Shown in pieces: positions 1-5,533 of a stretch of DNA of 25,280 bases; within the stretch, counting starts at the first letter, position 1, and each line of letters begins with the position of its first letter. Source of the stretch: a virus; the IMG/VR virus record IMGVR_UViG_3300026094_000035, positions 1-25,280 of that record; one strand, written 5' to 3'. Below the pieces are notes generated by a model, which had not been told where the DNA came from, did no database searches, and worked only from the letters and a program-made list of their open reading frames with translations. The translations under genes were made by a program, and so were the position numbers.

Positions 1-261
1 ATCATCAGAGGCTTTAATTCTATCTGTTTTAGTTCTTACTGCGTCTTGAAGAGCCCACTTTCTCCACCAACGAAGCCACCACGTAATTCTATCCGCTCTC
101 TTTAAATCTTTTCTAACACCATCAGGTACATAATCTGATTTAGAAATAATTCCTTTTGCTATATTAGAATTTAATACCGAATCTACAATCTGCTTATATT
201 GCTGCTTGTTTTCAAACAGATGTGGTCTTATGGTAAATTTGGAAAATTCACTAAATCTCAT
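1..261 (-). CDS. PcfJ-like protein, second tandem copy (partial, runs off left edge)
   Basis: The minus strand is open from the ATG at 261 to the window edge and gives 87 residues. The start overlaps the stop of the upstream copy as TAATG, which suggests translational coupling. Residues 1-25 match the neighbouring 572-aa protein perfectly, and a second shared block, LKRADRI-WWLRWWR, lies at residues 53-67. Between these blocks the sequences diverge and this copy is slightly longer. The Trp/Arg-rich segment looks amphipathic. The cysteine/histidine core that identifies the family in the neighbour lies beyond the window, so the PcfJ-like call here rests on paralogy. What the protein does in the phage is unknown to me. 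Confidence 0.8.
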   Translation of the reverse strand, partial: MRFSEFSKFTIRPHLFENKQQYKQIVDSVLNSNIAKGIISKSDYVPDGVRKDLKRADRITWWLRWWRKWALQDAVRTKTDRIKASDD

Positions 262-1979
262 TATATTTCCACAATGCCTTCGTCGGCTAATTCGTCACGA
301 AGCCGCTCTTTTGCTGCATCGGTATCAAAGCCATCCCATCCGCCATATGGTTCATCAAAACTATCTATGTCAAGTTGTTCAACGATATAATCAGCCATTT
401 CGTCTTCGGCTCCCGCTCTAATTGCGTCGTGAATAAATTCAGAAATTTCAGAAGATGGTAAAGCAAAAGAAAATTCTGTTTCATCTGGGGTATATTGCAC
501 ATTATTCCTGTCCATCCACCTTTCAAAATCAGATATAATTTCTGTCTCATCGCCCAACTCTTTCCCAGTAACTGTGGCACTCATAAATGCAGATTCTAAT
601 TCATCAACATTTGAAATTATTTCTTCTAAACTATCCTCATCCCAATCTACATCATCACTATAATTTTCTTTGACAAATTTTTCTATTTGAGATTTGTAGT
701 CTGAATCCAGTGATTGAAATAAATCATCAGCAACATTATCCATAATCATTTTTATATAATCACGGGGATAATCATATACTTCTGCGAGACTCGCATCCCC
801 TGTCATTAATCTGGATGCTACATCTATAGCATTGGTTTCAACATTTTTATTAATAATATCTAAATCAGCAGCAGAACCTTCAGGTGCATCTAACATTACT
901 AAATGATTTTTTTTATCAATTTTTTTAGCAGAAAGAGGCATATCATATGCGTCTAACTCAGCCTCCAATTTTTCATAAAACCTTTCTGATGGGCTTCCAT
1001 CTGCTTGTAAAATATCATATGATGTGCCTAACTGTGGTTTTTGTTCTATTAATGCTTTTCGTTGTTCTTCATCTAAATCAGATAAACTAAAATTGTTTTC
1101 GGGTAGATACCCACCACCCTTGATGCCTTTTACAAAATCTTTTTGTAACAAGTCAATGATATAAGGATGATATTTTTCACTGGGTTTGTCATTACCACGT
1201 CCTTTCATCTCTCCTAGGTAACCATCTTTATCAAGTATGAATGTCAAATGTGGCTTTTGTCTTGTATCGCTGACTTTTGTGCGGAAACTTAGAATCCTGT
1301 CGCCTTCCTGCGGTGTTCCGGTATTTCCACAATGGCCCATTGCCTTGCCCTCGGCATCACAGTATTCCCTGTCTAATTTGACCCAAGCGTATTTGCCGTA
1401 ATCAATAATGATTTGGTCGTCGGGTTCTGGCTCAAGTTCTTGTTCTTGTTTTTGTTCCCACTCTTCTTCTGCTTCTTGTAATTTTTCGTGCAGAACAATT
1501 GGTTCAAGATTTGCTTCCCACTCAACCTGATTGACTTGTGGTGATTGTTCAAACATAGTAGACCAGTGAGTCAATAAAATCTGAAGATTAAATAGTCTTT
1601 CAAAACTAATAATTAACCTTGTCTCTATAGTATCGTAGTCTCGTTTAGTTATTTTTTTAAAGAGTCTTTTGAGTTCTTGAATTTTTTCTTCGCTTTCGCG
1701 TTTTTCTGCATCTGAAACAGGTCCAACGGCAGTTTTTTCTTCTTGCTCAATTTTAAGTGCAATAACTTGATGTGCTGTGGTAATTCTCCACCAGCGAAGC
1801 CACCAGATGATACGATCTGCTCGTTTTAGTGATTGTTTTACTTGGCCAAGAACACTATTAGCAGCACCTTGGTCAATAATACCTGCATTAACCATAGTAT
1901 CCATAATTTGCTTATACTGCTGCTTGTTTTCAAACAAGTGTGGTCTTATGGTAAATTTGGAAAACTCACTAAATCTCAT
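187..1979. repeat. Direct repeat of a 75-bp gene-start segment (187-261 and 1905-1979)
   Basis: The first 25 codons of the two tandem paralogues are nearly identical at DNA level: 187-261 and 1905-1979 differ at 5 of 75 positions by eye, while the sequence just downstream in each gene diverges strongly. This looks like either a recent partial duplication or gene conversion, or selection on the 5' coding segment. The entry spans both copies; only the two 75-bp units are repeated. Confidence 0.85.
261..1979 (-). CDS. PcfJ-like phage protein, first tandem copy
   Basis: A 572-aa acidic protein. The N-terminal half is helical, with the amphipathic segment WWLRWWR at residues 59-65 and a Glu-rich coiled region around 165-186. 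A conserved core follows: Cys207, then MGHCGN at 214-219, then HLTFILDKDGYLGEMKGRGN at 244-263 and an HPYIIDLL stretch near 271. I recognise this core from phage proteins annotated as PcfJ-like; the family has no firmly known activity. The C-terminal 290 residues are strongly acidic and without recognisable motifs. The ATG overlaps the stop of the 76-aa gene (ATGA), and the stop overlaps the next paralogue's start (TAATG), so the three are probably co-translated. The PcfJ-like assignment is from memory of the motif and is moderate. Confidence 0.6.
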   Translation of the reverse strand: MRFSEFSKFTIRPHLFENKQQYKQIMDTMVNAGIIDQGAANSVLGQVKQSLKRADRIIWWLRWWRITTAHQVIALKIEQEEKTAVGPVSDAEKRESEEKIQELKRLFKKITKRDYDTIETRLIISFERLFNLQILLTHWSTMFEQSPQVNQVEWEANLEPIVLHEKLQEAEEEWEQKQEQELEPEPDDQIIIDYGKYAWVKLDREYCDAEGKAMGHCGNTGTPQEGDRILSFRTKVSDTRQKPHLTFILDKDGYLGEMKGRGNDKPSEKYHPYIIDLLQKDFVKGIKGGGYLPENNFSLSDLDEEQRKALIEQKPQLGTSYDILQADGSPSERFYEKLEAELDAYDMPLSAKKIDKKNHLVMLDAPEGSAADLDIINKNVETNAIDVASRLMTGDASLAEVYDYPRDYIKMIMDNVADDLFQSLDSDYKSQIEKFVKENYSDDVDWDEDSLEEIISNVDELESAFMSATVTGKELGDETEIISDFERWMDRNNVQYTPDETEFSFALPSSEISEFIHDAIRAGAEDEMADYIVEQLDIDSFDEPYGGWDGFDTDAAKERLRDELADEGIVEI

Positions 1980-2206
1980 TTTCTACCCCTAAATTTTGGA
2001 GGAAGTGCGTCAGTTAGGTAGGGTCGGGTGAACCACAGTTCAAACCACTCTGGATCACCGGGGCGGAGGCCCATTTCACGTTCTATTTCACGCTTTTCTG
2101 TGCCTGTTTTGCTAATGTTAGAACCCTCAGGGGCAGCACCAGCAGGAGTATTTGCATATACTCCACTATTAACACCGGCTAACCGTTTTAATTCTTCTAA
2201 GTCCAT
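1976..2206 (-). CDS. Small conserved marine-phage protein with ELKRLAG motif
   Basis: A 76-aa protein with two recognisable parts. The N terminus, MDLEELKRLAGV, carries a short (E/D)(L/V)KRLAG motif that also ends the 958-aa protein encoded at 5534. The C-terminal half, from MGLRPGDPEWFELWF to FRGR, resembles a small family common in marine T4-like phages. The middle is Gly/Ala/Ser-rich and probably flexible. There is no Shine-Dalgarno; TTAAATA sits 7 nt before the ATG. The stop overlaps the PcfJ-like gene by ATGA, which suggests coupled translation. Function is unknown; a virion-associated or morphogenesis role is inferred only from position. Confidence 0.7.
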   Translation of the reverse strand: MDLEELKRLAGVNSGVYANTPAGAAPEGSNISKTGTEKREIEREMGLRPGDPEWFELWFTRPYLTDALPPKFRGRK

Positions 2207-2212
2207 AATACA

Positions 2213-2854
2213 TTATTTAACATCAACAGGAAAACGACGCTCACATACATATATGAGGCTTTTCTCAATCCACTTTTCTTCTTTTTCGTTTTCTACTTCA
2301 CAAGAGTAAGTGAATTTACTAACATCAAATCCACTTCTTACCAATAGGCTGGCCCACATAGCATCACCAAGAATGCTATAATGATTTTTATTTTGTTCAT
2401 GTTGGCGGTCTGAATCTGGTGCTGGAACCTCAATATACATTTTTGCATTGGGTTTTAGAACACGATTATATTCTAACAGCGTGATATAGGGGAACGGACT
2501 ATGTTCTATGGCGTGACGGCAAAATATAAAATCAACACTTTCATCTAAATCATCTAAAAAACTGATATCAGATTTCTTGACACTGTGTCCTTTTTGTTCG
2601 CATAACTTAATATCTTCGGTGCTTAAAGTTACACCTACTGTGTTGATATATCCTCTGGATTTGGTTTCATCTAAAAAGAAACCCGGGCCACATCCTAAGT
2701 CTAAAATATAAGAATCAAGTGACAATTCAAGTGGATCAAAGAATTGTTTTACAACATCTTCTGTTATTTGCTTGTGAAAGGGACTTTCACCTTCGTCATA
2801 AACTTGGCTAAGAATGTGTTCGTAATAGAACCGTAATTTTACTAAATCTTTCAT
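2213..2854 (-). CDS. Class I SAM-dependent methyltransferase
   Basis: 213 aa, with the Rossmann-type methyltransferase signature. Motif I, ILDLGCGPGFF, is at residues 50-60. An acidic region at about 96-105 precedes DFIFCRHAIEHSPF (108-121), and NRVLKPNAKMYIEVP follows at 130-144. This layout is that of the methyltransf_11/23-type small-molecule or sugar methyltransferases. The substrate cannot be read from sequence. It sits between a 446-aa structural protein and the 76-aa protein, within the virion-gene run, and starts 3 nt after the upstream stop with only a weak GAG-type ribosome site. Candidate roles are modification of a glycan or a virion component; neither is shown. DNA methylation is less likely because no target-recognition region or DPPY/NPPY motif is present. 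Confidence 0.85.
   Translation of the reverse strand: MKDLVKLRFYYEHILSQVYDEGESPFHKQITEDVVKQFFDPLELSLDSYILDLGCGPGFFLDETKSRGYINTVGVTLSTEDIKLCEQKGHSVKKSDISFLDDLDESVDFIFCRHAIEHSPFPYITLLEYNRVLKPNAKMYIEVPAPDSDRQHEQNKNHYSILGDAMWASLLVRSGFDVSKFTYSCEVENEKEEKWIEKSLIYVCERRFPVDVK
2214..2220 (-). promoter_or_regulatory. Possible late -10 element adjacent to start codon
   Basis: TTAAATA on the minus strand, 7 nt before the ATG at 2206. It overlaps the methyltransferase stop codon (GTT AAA TAA), so it may be coincidental. It resembles the other TAAATA elements placed right beside SD-less start codons in this window. Confidence 0.25.
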
Positions 2855-2857
2855 ACT

Positions 2858-4198
2858 CTATCTTATTTCAACCCAAGACAGAGAAGCAAAAACATCTTTG
2901 TTTGATGACACTGTAGCAGCAAGGATCGTGAATGTCTGCGGTGTCGTTCCCATGTTGTTACGCCCAAGCTGAAGGATAGTTTCTTTGAGGAATTTTTGAA
3001 TTTCTCCCTGAGTATTTGGCGATATGTATCCGGTCTGAAGTATATCTCCTCCAGTAAAATCCGTGGCCGAGTAGTCAAACTCTGCAAAACTTGCCGGGGA
3101 AGAGTTCTGCCAACTTGCTCCAGTCAGAGTAGTGTCTCGGATTACTCGGTAGAACAGACCAGTATTATCCAGAGTCGCGGCCTGAAACTCCAAGGGTATA
3201 ACGACACCATTTAGTCTATCGGACCTAAGGCGAATTGATAGTACCGGCCTCAACTCATCAGCACTACCGGTTGTAATTCCGTCAAACGGAGTTGCCACGT
3301 TCTGCTCACGACCAAGCGGCCCAACCTCGCCTTCTGATGATACCGAACTTGATCCCTGTAGGATCTGGTGGGTTCCCGCAACGCCTTCCACATTTGTCAA
3401 TTCAAACCTCAAAGGTCTATAGGGCGAATTAGCCCAAGGTATCTCGTCGTTATTACCAGCCACGAATCTATGAAGCGGAAGTGCATTGTTGTCCAGTATG
3501 ATTTTGAATTCAACTACGCCAGCACCAAACCATTCATACTCAATGGTAAACATTTGAATCTTGTCTTCTTGGAATGATTCCAGAGATGGCCCAGTTCCGT
3601 CTAACCGATCCACATTCCACTCTGCTCTAGGAACACGCTGTTCTTCAATTCCTGTAGGAGTATCTTTGCGAAGCACGACATAATAGTCATCCACGCCTTT
3701 CTCAAAATACACACCGTTTGTTTCATCAAAGATGCCAAAGCGTTTTCTTACGCCAGTCTCAAAAGGATCCAACCGTAATGCAAAAATCGCTTCGTTGGCC
3801 CTGCCCGGCACATACTGAATCACATTTCTAGTCTGGCGTATAATTTCATCCCCTGCATCACCACCCACTTCCAGTACCACACCACCTTCATATTCGTTAA
3901 AAGTTGATGATGCTGTGCCTGTGACTGCTTCGTCCCAAATCTGTTCATCTTTGGTGTATTGAAAAGCGTTGAAAAAAATTTGCTCGTTTGTGGAAACTTT
4001 GCGACGATTGCGTGAAGTATGCTGAACCGTGTCATCATCTACTCTTACCGCAACATTGCCTTTATAGTTTGTAAAAACACTTTCATCTCTTAGACTGCGA
4101 ACATATACATTTCCCGTGTCACTATTAAGTGCAAGTGCTTGTGTAAGATTACGAAGATACCATGGTTTTACATCTTCTGGAGGCGGCACTGATGTCAT
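2858..4198 (-). CDS. Virion structural protein (marine T4-like family)
   Basis: A 446-aa, beta-rich, mildly acidic protein. It resembles large structural proteins repeatedly annotated in cyanophages. The recognisable blocks are RFGIFDETNGVYFE (153-166), WNVDRLDGTGPS (194-205) and EYEWFGAGVVEFKI (220-233), followed by a region around 240-275 ending in PLRFELTN. The core looks like a jelly-roll or lectin-like sandwich, as in capsid decoration or fibre-associated proteins, but that is inference from composition. The ATG at 4198 overlaps the upstream gene by ATGA, and an AAAGGA ribosome site lies about 9 nt before it. It is the largest clear structural gene in the left part of the window and is followed directly by the methyltransferase. 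Confidence 0.65.
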   Translation of the reverse strand: MTSVPPPEDVKPWYLRNLTQALALNSDTGNVYVRSLRDESVFTNYKGNVAVRVDDDTVQHTSRNRRKVSTNEQIFFNAFQYTKDEQIWDEAVTGTASSTFNEYEGGVVLEVGGDAGDEIIRQTRNVIQYVPGRANEAIFALRLDPFETGVRKRFGIFDETNGVYFEKGVDDYYVVLRKDTPTGIEEQRVPRAEWNVDRLDGTGPSLESFQEDKIQMFTIEYEWFGAGVVEFKIILDNNALPLHRFVAGNNDEIPWANSPYRPLRFELTNVEGVAGTHQILQGSSSVSSEGEVGPLGREQNVATPFDGITTGSADELRPVLSIRLRSDRLNGVVIPLEFQAATLDNTGLFYRVIRDTTLTGASWQNSSPASFAEFDYSATDFTGGDILQTGYISPNTQGEIQKFLKETILQLGRNNMGTTPQTFTILAATVSSNKDVFASLSWVEIR

Positions 4199-4566
4199 CG
4201 TTTATATCCTTTAAACGGTTTTACAGGACTTTCGCTGTTTATTGCATCGGATTCATGGCTGGGACCGGGTGCATCATCTTCGTATTCTAATCCAATCTTT
4301 TTAAACGCGGCTTTTGCCATTTCGTGTTCTTCGGGAGTGTATGTAAGAACAAACCCATCAGCACCAGTCCAACTGGCTGGATCAACATCATGCTCATTGT
4401 CAGGATGACCAGCCATTGCTAATGTCGCACGGTAAAGGTCATAGTAACCATTATTACGGATGGTTCCTACAGTAGAATCTTTAAAATTACGTGGGGCTTC
4501 GCCACGCTTTAGAGTAGCACGGCCATAGTTAAACCCACTTTCTTTTAAAAAATCACGGGCTCTCAA
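4195..4566 (-). CDS. Small phage protein with capsid-targeting-like N terminus (TTG start)
   Basis: 123 aa, function unknown. The start is a TTG directly abutting the upstream stop (TAA then TTG). The next in-frame ATG would remove about 50 residues, including the N-terminal MRARDFLKES. That segment resembles the short start-plus-(hydrophobic)-x-Glu/Ser peptides of T4 internal head proteins, a reason to keep the TTG. The rest contains GTIRNNGYYDLYRATLAMAG near the middle and a PEEHEMAKAAFKKIGLEYED helix, then a Ser/Pro-rich tail. The gene overlaps the 446-aa gene by ATGA. If the N terminus is a targeting peptide, this would be a small packaged protein; that is inference. Confidence 0.65.
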   Translation of the reverse strand: MRARDFLKESGFNYGRATLKRGEAPRNFKDSTVGTIRNNGYYDLYRATLAMAGHPDNEHDVDPASWTGADGFVLTYTPEEHEMAKAAFKKIGLEYEDDAPGPSHESDAINSESPVKPFKGYKR

Positions 4567-4815
4567 TTATGCTCTCCCGCTGGAGCCACTTTCTGTTGCA
4601 GTGAAATCACTTCCGGTAACTGTCAATTCATTACCAATACCTACAAAAACATGTGTAATGGTGTGTGGGGGGATTTGATTAGCCTGAGAATAGATGTTTT
4701 CGTCTGTTGTTGTGTTGAGAACATTATAAGTTATGGCTGAATTACCAGTAGCAAGTCGGCATTTTTCTGTGTTCCATGTAACACTTGACACTGTTGTATA
4801 TACATTAGCAGTCAT
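4567..4815 (-). CDS. Small beta-rich phage protein, probable virion component
   Basis: 82 aa, predicted all-beta, neutral, with no signal peptide. The sequence (VYTTVSSVTWNTEKCRLATG near the start, and a VFVGIGNELTVTGSDF stretch) resembles small conserved marine T4-like phage proteins of unknown role. It starts at ATG 4815 with a good GAGGA ribosome site 9-10 nt upstream and ends exactly where the TTG-started 123-aa gene begins. A minor capsid or decoration protein would fit its size and neighbours, but nothing in the sequence proves it. Confidence 0.6.
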   Translation of the reverse strand: MTANVYTTVSSVTWNTEKCRLATGNSAITYNVLNTTTDENIYSQANQIPPHTITHVFVGIGNELTVTGSDFTATESGSSGRA

Positions 4816-4830
4816 CGTTTATTTTCCTCG

Positions 4831-5532
4831 TTATTTCAGTAATTCACTGACCGGAGTGCTGGACCAAAATTTACAACTCCAATACCCAGCGGTATCTCTA
4901 TCATTTTTAGAACTTTTTTGGTCGCACTTATGTCGTGCTCTGAAACTTCTTCTTGCATCTGGGTCATCTCTTTTGATTTCCATTTCTTTGGAACCAAAAT
5001 TAACTTTTTTAACATTGCCAGTATCTGGGTCAGTGACATATACTTTATATTTTTTAACATCGCCACGCATTGGCTGATTTAATTCAACCTCTTTTCCTTG
5101 ATACTCTGCTTCGTCAAGTTGGCAGCCACAGGCAGAAAAGAAATTTTCAGCAACGCTGTCTGTGCCAAGTGTATAACTTGATTCATCGTGTCCTACAACT
5201 GGCATCTCTATAACAATTTCTTCATTGACAATCATTTCAAGAACATCACCTGTTACTGGTGCTGATTGTTGTCTTTCACTTTCACCCAAGTAATCTGTAA
5301 AACTTTTTGATTCTTTTTGAATCTTGCTTTTGGATTTAGGTGTGGTGTTCTCTGTTAATACTGATTTGTCAGCCGAATCAAGTTTAGATAGCATATCTCT
5401 GATATCATCATTGGTGTTACTTTCTGAAACATTTTCTTTAGATGCAAATGTGGTTGATTCCTTTAGAGTAGGTTTCTCTTTAGAATCAAACTTAGATAGT
5501 AGGTTTCTGATATCATCATTTATATTATTCAT
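4831..5532 (-). CDS. Phage protein with N-terminal repeats and C-terminal RSFRARH/YWSC domain
   Basis: A 233-aa protein with the start placed at ATG 5532. A TTG three codons upstream at 5541 is less likely because the AGGA site is too close to it. Residues 5-28 and 41-64 are an imperfect tandem repeat (NDDIRNLLSKFDS versus NDDIRDMLSKLDS, each followed by Lys/Ser linkers ending in LKES or LTEN). SFTDYLGES at 77-85 resembles a T4 internal-protein targeting or cleavage peptide. The C-terminal domain, about 175-223, carries KKVNFG, RRSFRARHKC and GYWSCKFW; Cys135, Cys137, Cys203 and Cys220 could bind metal. I recognise this last domain from many marine myoviruses but know no function. It follows the 958-aa gene by one base. 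Confidence 0.7.
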   Translation of the reverse strand: MNNINDDIRNLLSKFDSKEKPTLKESTTFASKENVSESNTNDDIRDMLSKLDSADKSVLTENTTPKSKSKIQKESKSFTDYLGESERQQSAPVTGDVLEMIVNEEIVIEMPVVGHDESSYTLGTDSVAENFFSACGCQLDEAEYQGKEVELNQPMRGDVKKYKVYVTDPDTGNVKKVNFGSKEMEIKRDDPDARRSFRARHKCDQKSSKNDRDTAGYWSCKFWSSTPVSELLK

Positions 5533-5533
5533 T

